The notes below the pieces were generated by a model that worked only from the letters and a program-made list of their open reading frames with translations, was not told the DNA's origin and did no database searches. Positions 1-9,639 of a DNA stretch of 46,539 bases are shown piece by piece. Where the stretch lies: positions 1 through 46,539 of the forward strand of contig NZ_JAPNLJ010000052.1 in NCBI RefSeq assembly GCF_026627445.1, given 5' to 3'. Position 1 is the stretch's first letter; each line of letters starts with the position of its first letter. Origin of the DNA: Streptomyces sp. H27-H1. Its GTDB lineage: Bacteria; Actinomycetota; Actinomycetes; Streptomycetales; Streptomycetaceae. The translations under genes and the position numbers were made by a program.

Positions 1-48
1 CGCCAGCCTGGTGTCACCCATCCATCCAGGAGAGCGACCCAGGACCAG

Positions 49-83
49 CCACGTCAGGCGAACCCCAAAACCTGAAACAGAAC
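49..83 (-). other. IS-end-like motif at left edge
   Basis: Read on the minus strand this stretch holds GTTCTGTTTC (83-74) followed by CCTGACGTG (58-50). The same two words occur in the same order at the right edge (46416-46425 and 46434-46442) just before a transposase start. The spacing differs by about 7 nt, so this is a resemblance, not an identical end. No transposase frame is readable in the 48 bases left of it, and I see no gene in bases 1-122. Confidence 0.25.
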
Positions 84-122
84 ACGACTCACGAGGCGAG
101 CCAAGACCTCAAAACCAGATCA

Positions 123-902
123 CTAGTCCGAGAGGCCCGCCAGGTCGCGGAGGCGGCGGGACTGGGCCGCGCGCTCGGCGGCCCGCTGGTCGTCGTACGT
201 GCGTGAGCCCGCTCCGCGCAGCAGCGCCTTCGTCTCGATCACCGCATCCCGCGGCGGAGCCAGCAGTGCGGTGGCGAGGTCCTGGACGGCCGCGTCGAGG
301 TCGGCGGCGGGGACGACCAGGTTCGCGAGCCCGATCCGTTCCGCCTCCTCGGCATGCACGAAGCGGCCCGTCGCGCAGATTTCGAGCGCGCGGGCGTAGC
401 CGACCGCCGAGGTCAGCGGTTGGGTGCCGCCGAGGTCGGGCACCAGGCCGAGCCCGGTCTCGCGCATGGCGAACTGCACGTCGTCCGCGACGACGCGCAG
501 ATCGCACGCGAGGGCAAGCTGGAAACCGGCACCGATCGCGTGCCCCTGGACGGCAGCGACGGAGATGATGTCGTTACGCCGCCACCAGGTGAACGCCTCC
601 TGGTACTCGGCGATGGTGGAGTCGAGCAGTTCCGCCGAACCGCGCGCCAGGTCAAGGAACGACGGCTCGCCCTCGAAGCCTTCAGGGGTGAATGCCTGCC
701 GGTCGAGCCCTGCGGAGAAGGACTGCCCTTCGCCGCGCAGCACGACGACCCGGACGGTGCCCGGCAATGACCGTCCAGCCTCCGTCAACGCCCGCCAGAG
801 CGCGGGGGATTGAGCGTTTCGCTTGGCCGGATTGGTCAGTGTCACCGTGGCGACCGTGTCGTCGACGGTGAGCCGTACGCCGTCCTTGTCGAGCAGAGCC
901 AT
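123..902 (-). CDS. enoyl-CoA hydratase/isomerase family protein
   Basis: A crotonase-fold protein of 259 residues, the usual length for the family, expected to act on acyl-CoA thioesters in the cytoplasm. It has the crotonase pattern: an N-terminal strand region VATVTLTNPAKRNAQ, the oxyanion-hole segment GEGQSFSAGLD, and a second loop AVQGHAIGAGFQLALACDLRV followed by FAMRETGLGLVPDLGGTQ. The start is the ATG at 902, because GGAGG lies just upstream in the message; the frame stays open 81 bases further but without a ribosome site. The acidic residue of the ETGLGLVPD loop is compatible with hydratase or isomerase activity. The substrate cannot be read from the sequence or from the neighbours, which are unrelated. 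Confidence 0.88.
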   Translation of the reverse strand: MALLDKDGVRLTVDDTVATVTLTNPAKRNAQSPALWRALTEAGRSLPGTVRVVVLRGEGQSFSAGLDRQAFTPEGFEGEPSFLDLARGSAELLDSTIAEYQEAFTWWRRNDIISVAAVQGHAIGAGFQLALACDLRVVADDVQFAMRETGLGLVPDLGGTQPLTSAVGYARALEICATGRFVHAEEAERIGLANLVVPAADLDAAVQDLATALLAPPRDAVIETKALLRGAGSRTYDDQRAAERAAQSRRLRDLAGLSD

Positions 903-1073
903 CTGTGTGCCTCCGGTGGTTGTGCGGTCGTTCGGCCGTGATCTCGGCCTAAGTGACTGCACAGTAACCACCCAGCCGGCCATGGAGCCGGCCGGGGGTC
1001 ACCGAAGGACGGTGGAACTGGAACAGGTGAAGCTGAATACGGAAAACCGTTGGAACCAAGTGGAACCAGATGG

Positions 1074-1295
1074 TCAGGCCGTAGCCGCCTTTTTGCCACG
1101 TGTCGCGCCACCGCGACCTCGCAGCGTGACTCCGGACTCGCTGAGCATCCGATGGACGAATCCGTAGGACCGGCCTGTCGATTCGGCCAGCGCCCGGATA
1201 CTCGCACCGGAGTCGTATTGCTTCTTCAGGTCTGCCGCGAGCTTGTCGCGCGCGGCGCCGGTTACCCGGCTGCCCTTCTTCAGAGTTTCGGCCAC
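1074..1295 (-). CDS. small helix-turn-helix protein
   Basis: A basic protein of 73 residues with one helix-turn-helix: an alanine-rich first helix (AARDKLAADLKKQYDSG), then ASIRALAESTGRSYGFVHRML as turn and recognition helix, and a Lys/Arg-rich tail (RGRGGATRGKKAATA) suited to DNA backbone contact. I chose GTG at 1295 because GAGGAGG lies 5 nt upstream (1301-1307). An in-frame ATG at 1334 has its own GGGGAGGGG and would add 13 residues, so the start is not settled. The protein looks like an actinobacterial nucleoid-associated or regulatory protein of the kind annotated only as helix-turn-helix domain-containing. Target genes are unknown. Confidence 0.8.
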   Translation of the reverse strand: MAETLKKGSRVTGAARDKLAADLKKQYDSGASIRALAESTGRSYGFVHRMLSESGVTLRGRGGATRGKKAATA

Positions 1296-1507
1296 CCGTG
1301 CCTCCTCATGGGAAGTGCGCTCTGGACTTCTCATGATCACCCCTCCCCGGCTTCCTGGCCACCCATTCAGCAAGGTCGGTACGGCGGCATTTCTTCAGCC
1401 GTCGACACCCGAGCAGAACGGAATCTCCTCTTCCGCTGCATGACCTCCGTCACATTTCCGCTCGGCGGGTATGAATCACCAGGTCAGGGGCCGGAGCGGG
1501 AAAGCGG

Positions 1508-1549
1508 AAGGCCCCGGCCGCGCATCTTGGGAGATGCGGCCGGGGCCTT
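1508..1549 (-). terminator. terminator downstream of the ABC-F gene
   Basis: An inverted repeat: arm 1508-1527 (AAGGCCCCGGCCGCGCATCT) pairs with 1532-1549 (AGATGCGGCCGGGGCCTT), leaving a TGGG loop and a 2-nt bulge. It lies about 100 bases after the ABC-F stop codon and ends in a short T run on the minus strand. It is the only structure I see in the 350-base gap 1296-1645; the rest of that gap holds no convincing gene. Confidence 0.7.
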
Positions 1550-1645
1550 CGCCGAGCACGGAGCGGTATGAGACCGTCTCACTCAGATGATGGATCACGT
1601 CTGAGCCGAATGATCCATAAGCGGCTGGATCACGTAAGCGGAGGC

Positions 1646-3244
1646 TCAGGCGAGCGACACGAGGTCCCGGTAGTCCGGGCCCCAGAGGTCCTCGACACCG
1701 TCCGGGAGCAGGATGATCCGCTCCGGCTCCAGCGCCTCGACGGCGCCCTCGTCGTGCGTGACGAGGATGACGGCGCCCTTGTACGTGCGCAGGGCGCCCA
1801 GGATCTCCTCGCGGCTGGCGGGGTCGAGGTTGTTCGTGGGCTCGTCGAGGAGCAGCACGTTCGCCGAGGAGACGACCAGGGTCGCCAGGGCCAGACGGGT
1901 CTTCTCACCGCCGGACAGGACGCCGGCGGGCTTGTCCACGTCGTCGCCGGAGAAGAGGAACGAGCCGAGAGTCTTGCGTACGGAGACCAGGTCCAGGTCC
2001 GGTGCCGAGGAGCGCATGTTCTCCAGGACCGAGCGCTCCGGGTCCAGGGTCTCGTGCTCCTGGGCGTAGTAGCCGAGCTTGAGGCCGTGGCCGGGGACGA
2101 CCGAGCCGGTGTCGGGCTTCTCGGTGCCCGACAGCAGGCGCAGCAGCGTGGTCTTGCCCGCGCCGTTGAGGCCGAGGATGACCACGCGGGAGCCCTTGTC
2201 GATGGCCAGGTCGACGTCGGTGAAGATCTCCAGCGAGCCGTACGACTTCGACAGGCCCTCGGCGGTCAGCGGGGTCTTGCCGCAGGGCGCCGGGTCCGGG
2301 AAGCGCAGCTTGGCGACCTTGTCGGAGACGCGGACGGCGTCCAGGCCGGCGAGCAGCCGGTCGGCGCGCTTGGCCATGTTCTGGGCGGCGACCGTCTTGG
2401 TGGCCTTGGCGCGCATCTTGTCGGCCTGCGAGTTCAGCGCCGCGGCCTTCTTCTCGGCGTTCTGGCGCTCGCGCTTGCGGCGCTTCTCGTCGGCCTCGCG
2501 CTGCTGCTGGTAGAGCTTCCAGCCCATGTTGTAGACGTCGATCTGGGCGCGGTTGGCGTCCAGGTAGAAGACCTTGTTGACGACCGTCTCGACGAGGTCG
2601 ACGTCGTGGGAGATCACGATGAAGCCGCCGCGGTAGTTCTTCAGGTAGTCGCGCAGCCACACGATCGAGTCGGCGTCGAGGTGGTTGGTCGGCTCGTCGA
2701 GGAGCAGGGTGTCGGCGTCCGAGAAGAGGATGCGAGCGAGCTCGACGCGGCGGCGCTGACCGCCGGAGAGGGTGTGCAGCGGCTGGCCGAGGACCCGGTC
2801 GGGCAGGCCGAGGGCGGCGGAGATGGTCGCGGCCTCGGACTCGGCGGCGTAACCGCCCTTGGTGAGGAACTCGGTCTCCTGGCGCTCGTACTGGCGCATC
2901 GCCTTGTCGCGGGTGGCGCCGGCGCCGGAGGAGATGCGCTCCTCGTTCATCCGCATCTTCTTGAGCAGTACGTCGAGTCCGCGCGCGGACAGGATCCGGT
3001 CGCTGGCCAGCACGTCGAGGTCGCCGGTGCGCGGGTCCTGCGGGAGGTAGCCGACCTCGCCGGAGCGGGCGATGGAGCCGGCGGCCGGCGTCCCCTCGCC
3101 CGCGAGGCACTTGGTGAGGGTGGTCTTGCCGGCTCCGTTGCGGCCCACGAGGCCGATGCGGTCGCCCTTGGCGATACGGAAGGACGCGTTCTCGATGAGG
3201 ATGCGGGCGCCGGCGCGCAGCTCGATGCCGGTGGCGGTGATCAC
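1646..3244 (-). CDS. ABC-F family ATPase (ribosome-associated)
   Basis: A 532-residue protein with two ABC cassettes and no membrane segments, the layout of ABC-F translation factors and ribosome-protection proteins. Cassette 1 has Walker A GRNGAGKT (34-41), signature LSGGQ (159-163) and Walker B LLLDEPTNHLD (180-190). A charged helical linker around 240-300 contains KRRKRERQNAEKK. Cassette 2 has GLNGAGKT (358-365), LSGGE (443-447) and LLLDEPTNNLD. ABC-F proteins bind the ribosomal E site and change the peptidyl-transferase centre or tRNA. Whether this one is a housekeeping factor or gives antibiotic resistance cannot be told; the ordinary context and a moderate linker favour housekeeping. 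The start is GTG at 3244 with GGAG upstream. A promoter and mini-ORF upstream are listed separately. Confidence 0.93.
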   Translation of the reverse strand: MITATGIELRAGARILIENASFRIAKGDRIGLVGRNGAGKTTLTKCLAGEGTPAAGSIARSGEVGYLPQDPRTGDLDVLASDRILSARGLDVLLKKMRMNEERISSGAGATRDKAMRQYERQETEFLTKGGYAAESEAATISAALGLPDRVLGQPLHTLSGGQRRRVELARILFSDADTLLLDEPTNHLDADSIVWLRDYLKNYRGGFIVISHDVDLVETVVNKVFYLDANRAQIDVYNMGWKLYQQQREADEKRRKRERQNAEKKAAALNSQADKMRAKATKTVAAQNMAKRADRLLAGLDAVRVSDKVAKLRFPDPAPCGKTPLTAEGLSKSYGSLEIFTDVDLAIDKGSRVVILGLNGAGKTTLLRLLSGTEKPDTGSVVPGHGLKLGYYAQEHETLDPERSVLENMRSSAPDLDLVSVRKTLGSFLFSGDDVDKPAGVLSGGEKTRLALATLVVSSANVLLLDEPTNNLDPASREEILGALRTYKGAVILVTHDEGAVEALEPERIILLPDGVEDLWGPDYRDLVSLA

Positions 3245-3306
3245 GGAAATACTCCAGGGCGGGTCGGGACGGCGGAAGGGGGGCAGGACGCGATGCTTCG
3301 ACGCCG

Positions 3307-3330
3307 CTAATCCGCGAGGAGATTTGCCAT
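3307..3330 (-). CDS. candidate leaderless seven-codon leader ORF (MANLLAD)
   Basis: On the minus strand ATG at 3330 opens a seven-codon frame (MANLLAD) ending in TAG at 3309-3307, 62 bases before the ABC-F start. The -10-like TAGAAT at 3343-3338 would place transcription start about 3331, so the ATG would be at or within a base or two of the 5' end. That makes a leaderless mini-ORF. ABC-F resistance genes are often controlled by short leader peptides, so a regulatory role is possible, but this is inference from layout alone. Confidence 0.35.
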   Translation of the reverse strand: MANLLAD

Positions 3331-3337
3331 GGGAGTC

Positions 3338-3343
3338 ATTCTA
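3338..3343 (-). promoter_or_regulatory. -10 element of the ABC-F gene
   Basis: TAGAAT on the minus strand matches the Streptomyces -10 consensus TAnnnT. No good -35 lies at 17-18 nt. It is the best promoter-like element in the 288-base divergent gap 3245-3532 between the ABC-F and metallopeptidase genes. Confidence 0.45.
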
Positions 3344-3532
3344 CCGGGGGTCCGCAACTACTTTCGGGCCCGGCCGCCCCCCGCGGAACCAGCCCCTCCC
3401 CCGTCGCCGCGTCCCCCGTTCGGCCCACGGAACACGCCTCGCGGCCGGAGGGCGTACGACGATGAACGGGTTGATACTCGCCGCAGGGGCGGACACGTAC
3501 CCCCCTTGGTCAGGAATGGAGGGCGGTGCGGG

Positions 3533-4423
3533 ATGCAGTTCGACGACGACGCCAATCTGGACACTTCCGAGGTCAAGGACGTACGCGGCAGCCGCGTCCC
3601 CGGCGGGAGGGCCACGATCGGCGGCGGCATCATCGGGTTCATCGCGCTGGTCATGGGCCTGCTCTTCGGGGTCGGCCCGGAGCAGCTGGGCCTGTCCGAC
3701 GGAAGCCCGGATCCCGCGGCCACCTCCTCTTCCGCCGCCCAGGTGCAGCAGAGCTGCAAGACCGGGCAGGACGCGAACACCAAGGAGGACTGCCGGCTCG
3801 TGGCGGTGATCAACAGCACCCAGGACTTCTGGAAGCAGGAGTTCGCGCGGCGCGGCGCCCAGTACACCCCGGCACAGACGGTGTTCTTCACCGGCAAGGT
3901 GGGTACCGCCTGCGGGGCGGCCACCTCGGCGGTCGGCCCCTTCTACTGCCCCGGCGACCGGCAGGTCTATCTGGACCTGGGCTTCTTCAACGAGCTCCGC
4001 ACCAAGTTCGGCGCGAGCGGCGGCCCCTTCGCCCAGGCGTACGTGGTGGCCCACGAGTACGGGCACCACATCCAGAACCTGACCGGCACCCTACAGAAGG
4101 CCCAGGACGGCCGGCAGGGCGCGAACAGCAATGCGGTACGGGTCGAGCTGCAGGCCGACTGCTACGCCGGGGTCTGGGCCCACAACGCGACGAAGACCCC
4201 GGACGAGTCCACGGGCAAGCCCCTGATCACCAGCCTCACCGACCAGGACATCAAGGACGGCCTGGACGCGGCGGCCGCGGTCGGCGACGACCGGATCCAG
4301 GAGAAGTTCCAGGGCCGGGTGAGCCCTGAGTCCTGGACGCACGGCTCGGCCGAGCAGCGCCAGCAGTGGTTCTACCAGGGCTACCGCACGGGCGACATGG
4401 CCCAGTGCAACACCTTCCGCTGA
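3533..4423 (+). CDS. neutral zinc metallopeptidase (YpfJ/KPN_02809 type)
   Basis: A 296-residue membrane-anchored zinc peptidase. Residues 1-28 are cytosolic and charged; one membrane helix follows (about 29-48, IGGGIIGFIALVMGLLFGVG); the rest should be extracytoplasmic. The zinc motif HEYGHH is at 174-179, with a downstream VELQADCYAG segment that supplies the third ligand region, as in the neutral zinc metallopeptidase family. Cysteines at 75, 87, 127, 139 and 210 suggest disulfides outside the cell. The start is ATG at 3533, preceded by GGAGGGCGG. The natural substrate of this family is not known. It is divergent from the ABC-F gene and probably monocistronic. Confidence 0.88.
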   Translation: MQFDDDANLDTSEVKDVRGSRVPGGRATIGGGIIGFIALVMGLLFGVGPEQLGLSDGSPDPAATSSSAAQVQQSCKTGQDANTKEDCRLVAVINSTQDFWKQEFARRGAQYTPAQTVFFTGKVGTACGAATSAVGPFYCPGDRQVYLDLGFFNELRTKFGASGGPFAQAYVVAHEYGHHIQNLTGTLQKAQDGRQGANSNAVRVELQADCYAGVWAHNATKTPDESTGKPLITSLTDQDIKDGLDAAAAVGDDRIQEKFQGRVSPESWTHGSAEQRQQWFYQGYRTGDMAQCNTFR

Positions 4424-4493
4424 CTTCTCGTGGCGCCTGCCATGCTGTGACGTGGCTCACCGTCCATCCGCGGTACGAGAGGGAGTGATCGTC

Positions 4494-4889
4494 ATGGCAG
4501 GCGTTCCGTCCATCTGCCCGACCCTGCTGTACACCGATGCCAAGGCCGCCATCCAGTTGCTCACCGAGGCCTTCGGCTTCACCCAGATCGCGGCGTACGA
4601 GGGTGAGGACGGCGCCGTGATGCACGCCGAGCTGTCCTACGGGAACGGCATGGTGATGCTCGGCAGCAAGGGCCGCGGCGGCGCCTTCGACAAGGCCATG
4701 GAGGCGGCCGGCCCGGCCGGGGTCTACGTACTCGTCGACGACGTGGACGCCCACCACCGCCGGGCCGTCGATCACGGTGTGGAGATCCTGATGGAGCCGA
4801 CCGACCAGGACTACGGCTCGCGGGACTACATGGCGCGCGACGCCGAGGGCAACGTGTGGAGCTTCGGGACGTACGCGCCGCAGGTCTGA
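4494..4889 (+). CDS. VOC (glyoxalase/PhnB-like) family protein
   Basis: A 131-residue protein with the paired beta-alpha-beta-beta-beta pattern of vicinal-oxygen-chelate proteins. It opens with the typical CPTLLYTDAKAAIQLLTEAFGF segment, continues with HAELSYGNGMVMLGS, and ends with DYGSRDYMARDAEGNVWSFGTY, as in PhnB/YcaC-like members. Such proteins bind small ligands or metals; some give bleomycin or fosfomycin resistance and many are uncharacterised. The start is ATG at 4494 with GGGAG upstream. It converges with the next gene, 36 bases between stops. Confidence 0.82.
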   Translation: MAGVPSICPTLLYTDAKAAIQLLTEAFGFTQIAAYEGEDGAVMHAELSYGNGMVMLGSKGRGGAFDKAMEAAGPAGVYVLVDDVDAHHRRAVDHGVEILMEPTDQDYGSRDYMARDAEGNVWSFGTYAPQV

Positions 4890-4925
4890 GCCCCGCGGCG
4901 CGTACGCACTCAGCCGTACGGGGCG

Positions 4926-6389
4926 CTACGCGCCGCCGGTGTGCACCTGGAAGGCGGCCCGGCGCACCGCCTTGGCCAGGGCGGGATCGGGATGGGCGGC
5001 GGCCAGTGCGACCAGCACCTGGACCGTGCGCGGGTGCCCTACCGCGCGGACCTCGTCCAGCAGCCGCGGAACCGTGGTCCGTACGGCCGAGTCCAGGTGA
5101 CGGGCCAGCAGCTCGGCCTCGCCGTGGTCCGCGATGGCGGCTGCGGTGTCCACCCAGAGCCAGGTCTGCTCCTCGGCGGTGAGCACGTCCTGCGCCTCGT
5201 CGGGGTCCACCCCGTCGTGCTCGGCGAGCCAGAGCAGGGCGTAGGGGCGCAGCGCGGCCTCGCGGGAGGCCCCCCGCACCTCCGGCTCGGCGGGGGCTCC
5301 GACCACGCGCAGGGCTTCGAAGGCGAGCCCGCGCAGCAGGGCGTCCTCGCCCCGGGCGGCGTGCAGCAGTTCGGACACCGCGTGGCCGACGGGCCGGGCG
5401 GCCAGCCAGGCCTGGTACTCGGCGCGGGCCGGGCCGGGGGTGAGCCGGGCGCAGCCGTGGAGCATGGCGGCGGCGGACTGCTCGATGTTCCCGGCGGGGC
5501 TCTGCGCGGCGACGCAGATCTGCTCGAGCTTGACCCAGACGGCCCAGCTTCCGAGCGGGGTGAGGGTGGCCCGGGCGGGGCCGAGGGTGACTGCGTCCAC
5601 GGCGGCGAGCCCGCCGAGCGCCCAGCGCAGCAGCCGGGCGAGCGGGACGGGCGGCGCGGCCGGCGCGGGGCCGGTGTGCGGAGCCCCGGCGGTCCCGGCG
5701 GCTCGGGGGGCCTCCACCGAGTCCGCGGCCTGCGCCGTGGTCTCGTAGGGGACCTCGCACCGCTCGTCGCGCAGTTCGTCGACGCGCTGTCCGAGCAGGT
5801 CCAGCAGGTCGGGGACGGTCACGGGACCGGCGGAGAGCTGGAGCAGGGAGAGCAGCTGGGGCATGGCCTCGACCACCTCGGCGACGGCCGCGGGGGCGAT
5901 GTCGGCGGGGGCCGGGTGGACCAGTGACCAGGCGTCGAAGAGGGCGACCCAGCCGCGCAGTACGGCGGCGTCGTCCCGGTTCCAGGCGCGCAGGCGCCAG
6001 CCGGGGCGGGCGTGTCCGCCGTGCATCTCGATCAGGCCGGCGAGCCGGGCGCGGTCCCAGCCGACCCGGATCTGGCCCGGCGTCAGGCTCAGCTGGGTGG
6101 CGGCGCGTTCGGCTTCGGCGGCGGGCAGCGCGCCCCCCGGGGTGGGCCCGGCGTCGTCCGCGACGCCGAGGTGGAGCTCGGCCCAGCGGGCGAGCCGTAC
6201 CGCGTCGGAGAGGGAGGCGCGGGCCCTGTTCGCCAGGTCGGCCGTGGCGGGGGTGCCCGCCGGAGGCCGCGGGGCGGTCCGGGTGCGCCGGTCGGTCACC
6301 GCCTTGCGGGCCGTGGCGACGGACCGCGGGGCGACGAGTCGGAGTCTGGAGTCGCGAGCCAACTGCTCATCAGGCTTTCGGGACGTCAC
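4926..6389 (-). CDS. conserved protein of unknown function (paralogue of 38446-40023)
   Basis: A 487-residue, Ala/Leu-rich, mostly helical soluble protein. I cannot name a family. It is a paralogue of the gene at 38446-40023: both have an early AVRLARWA segment, a central LTPLG, a WLA-RPV-A-ELL-AARG segment, WLAEH, and a final HP-T--VL--------P--A--ARKAAF-like helix. Both also carry a variable low-complexity linker; here it is the Pro/Ala stretch APRAAGTAGAPHTGPAPAAP. The start is uncertain: GTG at 6389 and GTG at 6410 are both in frame and neither has a strong ribosome site. The frame stays open far upstream across the next gene only because the DNA is GC-rich. Role unknown. Confidence 0.75.
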   Translation of the reverse strand: MTSRKPDEQLARDSRLRLVAPRSVATARKAVTDRRTRTAPRPPAGTPATADLANRARASLSDAVRLARWAELHLGVADDAGPTPGGALPAAEAERAATQLSLTPGQIRVGWDRARLAGLIEMHGGHARPGWRLRAWNRDDAAVLRGWVALFDAWSLVHPAPADIAPAAVAEVVEAMPQLLSLLQLSAGPVTVPDLLDLLGQRVDELRDERCEVPYETTAQAADSVEAPRAAGTAGAPHTGPAPAAPPVPLARLLRWALGGLAAVDAVTLGPARATLTPLGSWAVWVKLEQICVAAQSPAGNIEQSAAAMLHGCARLTPGPARAEYQAWLAARPVGHAVSELLHAARGEDALLRGLAFEALRVVGAPAEPEVRGASREAALRPYALLWLAEHDGVDPDEAQDVLTAEEQTWLWVDTAAAIADHGEAELLARHLDSAVRTTVPRLLDEVRAVGHPRTVQVLVALAAAHPDPALAKAVRRAAFQVHTGGA

Positions 6390-6541
6390 GGGAGCAGTCT
6401 CGCCCGTCACTGGCCGAAAGCCCAAACGGAACCAGCCATTGCCACAAGGCCCGGTAAGGACAGAACGGGACAACCCGCCCCTCCGCCCTGCCAGTCCGGC
6501 ATTCTTCGGACAACTCGTCCGACGGCCCGTCACACGGTCTG

Positions 6542-7720
6542 TCACATGAGCGGGGTCAGGAAGCGGCGCAGCGCCTCTTCGTACGCGGCTGGGTCGGCGT
6601 TCCACATCGCCCCGTGGGCGGCGTCGGAAGCGGAGTGCAGGGTGACGAGGTCGGGGCGAGCCGCGGCGAGCCTGCGGGAGGGGGCCCAGGGGGCGATCGT
6701 GTCGTCGGGGCCGTGGAAGATCAGCACGGGGACCTTCAGCGCGGCCGGATCCGACCCCGGTGCCCGCCTGCCCGCGCGCAGGCCCGCGCGGCCTTCGGCG
6801 GCCTTGACGGCGAACGGGAGCAGGGGCGCCGGGGTGCGGCGCGCGGCGGCGAGGGCGCGCAGGGTGGCGTGCCAGTCCAGTACGGGCGAGTCGAGGACCA
6901 GCCCGGCGATCCGGTCGGCCAGCGCCGAGCGCTCGGCGGCGTGCAGAGCCATGGTGGCGCCGGTCGACCACCCGTGCAGGACCACGCGGCGGGCTCCGTA
7001 GCGCAGGGCGTAGCGGATGGCGGCGTCGAGATCGCGCCATTCGGACTCGCCGAGGTGGCCGAGGCCGTCCGGGGACCCGGGGGCGCCGAGGTCGCCCCGG
7101 TACCCGAGGTCCAGGACGGGGACCTTGTTGCGGTGGAGGAAGGGCATGACCACCATCGGGTGCTCGCGGGTGGCGCCGAGCCCGTGGACGGTGATGACCC
7201 AGGTGTCGCGGGCCGCGGGCACGAACCAGGCGGGCAGGGCGCCGAGCTCCCCGGGGATGTCCACGTCGGCGTGGTCCAGCCCGAGAGCGGCGCCCGGGTT
7301 GCCCAGGTGGATCTGGGGGGTGAGGGTGACGCGGGTCCCGGGGTCGAGGCTGCCGTGGGTGACGGCGACGAGCCGGCGCACCACGGTGTCGGGGCCGTGC
7401 GGGGCGTCCGGGAGGACGGGCCCGACCACGGCGTGCACGCCCGGCGCGGTGAGCCCGTAGGTGCCGGGGCGCAGGGAGGCGAGCGACCTGGTCAGCTCGA
7501 CCCGGCCGGCCGCGGTGGAGTGGACGACGAGCCGGGGCCCGCCGGGCAGTGGGCGGCCGGGCTCGGTCCGCAGGGCCGCGTCGGCGGCGTACCGGCCGGC
7601 GAGCGCGGCGGCGGTGACGGCGGCCGCGCCGGCGCCGAGCAGGGTCGTAGTGACGGCCACTGCCGTCGCTGTAGCGGTACGCACCGCTCCAGTGTCGAGG
7701 CGGATGGGCGGGCGGGCCAC
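6542..7720 (-). CDS. alpha/beta hydrolase with N-terminal membrane helix
   Basis: A 392-residue serine hydrolase. Residues about 17-42 form a hydrophobic Ala/Thr/Val helix, a signal anchor, so the catalytic domain is probably extracytoplasmic. The fold shows HGLG (179-182, oxyanion region), the nucleophile elbow GWSTG (Ser252), the acid strand PVLIFHGPDDTIAP and the histidine loop DAAHGAMW near the C terminus. This completes a Ser-Asp-His triad. The layout matches prolyl-oligopeptidase-like or acyl hydrolases of the alpha/beta superfamily; the substrate is unknown. GTG at 7720 is the longest plausible start, but its ribosome site is poor, so the N terminus may be shorter. It ends about 150 bases from the start of the unknown gene downstream on the same strand. 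Confidence 0.85.
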   Translation of the reverse strand: MARPPIRLDTGAVRTATATAVAVTTTLLGAGAAAVTAAALAGRYAADAALRTEPGRPLPGGPRLVVHSTAAGRVELTRSLASLRPGTYGLTAPGVHAVVGPVLPDAPHGPDTVVRRLVAVTHGSLDPGTRVTLTPQIHLGNPGAALGLDHADVDIPGELGALPAWFVPAARDTWVITVHGLGATREHPMVVMPFLHRNKVPVLDLGYRGDLGAPGSPDGLGHLGESEWRDLDAAIRYALRYGARRVVLHGWSTGATMALHAAERSALADRIAGLVLDSPVLDWHATLRALAAARRTPAPLLPFAVKAAEGRAGLRAGRRAPGSDPAALKVPVLIFHGPDDTIAPWAPSRRLAAARPDLVTLHSASDAAHGAMWNADPAAYEEALRRFLTPLM

Positions 7721-7936
7721 CGGAGGGAACGATTCCGGGCGGCGGCCCGGCGAGGCGACCCCAGGGGTGATCTAGGTCTCTTCGGGGTTCCGCTCGTATG
7801 CAACGGCCTACCGGAAGTCCCGTCCCGGAGGGCGCGGCCACCCGGCCGTGACGTGCACCAATCGCTGTATTCGCACCCCTCTCGGGACGAAGGTCCCGAT
7901 CGGGTGCCGCATCGATACACCGGACGACCCCTGCCA

Positions 7937-7958
7937 GTTCACCTTCCGTTCATCCAGA
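7937..7958 (+). promoter_or_regulatory. PHO-box-like direct repeat upstream of pit
   Basis: Two 11-nt units in tandem: GTTCACCTTCC (7937-7947) and GTTCATCCAGA (7948-7958). Streptomyces PhoP binds direct repeats of 11 nt with consensus near GTTCACC. A weak -10 TACGGT (7964-7969) follows, so the box would overlap the -35 region. Activation or repression cannot be read from sequence. It lies 48 bases upstream of the pit start, inside the 285-base divergent gap with the hydrolase gene; I see nothing else in that gap. Confidence 0.65.
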
Positions 7959-8005
7959 TTGCCTACGGTCCACGAACCACTGACGTCAAACAGAAGCCTG
8001 GGTAA

Positions 8006-9259
<1,254 letters not shown>

Positions 9260-9287
9260 CCCCGAGAACGACAGAGGATTCAGCGGT

Positions 9288-9509
9288 ATGAAGATCGACT
9301 GGGAAGCCCTCGGCTCCGTCTTCGGAGTCAGCCTCTCCGCCACCGTCGCCCTCGTGACCCTGTTCACCCTGGGTCTGATGGGGCTCTCCAAGCACGAGGC
9401 CGCCACCGAGCAGGGCGGCGCGGCCACCCTGGCCCGCAGCGGCGCGTACGCCTGCTTCGCGGTCTGCACGGCGGCCGTGACCTACGGGATCTACCTGATC
9501 GTCGCCTGA
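9288..9509 (+). CDS. small two-helix membrane protein
   Basis: A 73-residue protein with two hydrophobic segments, about 11-32 (VFGVSLSATVALVTLFTLGL) and about 52-72 (ACFAVCTAAVTYGIYLIV), joined by a short charged loop. It starts at ATG 9288, 28 bases after pit, and shares its terminator, so it is probably cotranscribed with the transporter. I do not recognise a characterised function. The constant neighbourhood suggests an accessory role for the transporter, which is inference. Confidence 0.75.
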   Translation: MKIDWEALGSVFGVSLSATVALVTLFTLGLMGLSKHEAATEQGGAATLARSGAYACFAVCTAAVTYGIYLIVA

Positions 9510-9546
9510 GGCGCCGGACAACACGCACGAAACAGCACGCACGAAG

Positions 9547-9578
9547 GCTCCCTCCGGGTCCGTCCCGGAGGGAGCTTT
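9547..9578 (+). terminator. terminator of the pit operon
   Basis: A perfect 12-bp stem, GCTCCCTCCGGG (9547-9558) with CCCGGAGGGAGC (9564-9575), loop TCCGT, then TTT. It separates the pit unit from the cobalamin riboswitch and operon. Confidence 0.85.
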
Positions 9579-9639
9579 CGCATGCCCAGGACCCACCACC
9601 CCACCGCAGGTCAACGGCGAGTTGACGGGCCTTCGCGCT

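Noticed and set aside
6390..7841. Upstream extension of the unknown protein at 4926 across the hydrolase gene
   Set aside because: The extension is Arg/Pro/Gly-rich and overlaps the alpha/beta hydrolase, which has an intact catalytic triad on the same strand in another frame.
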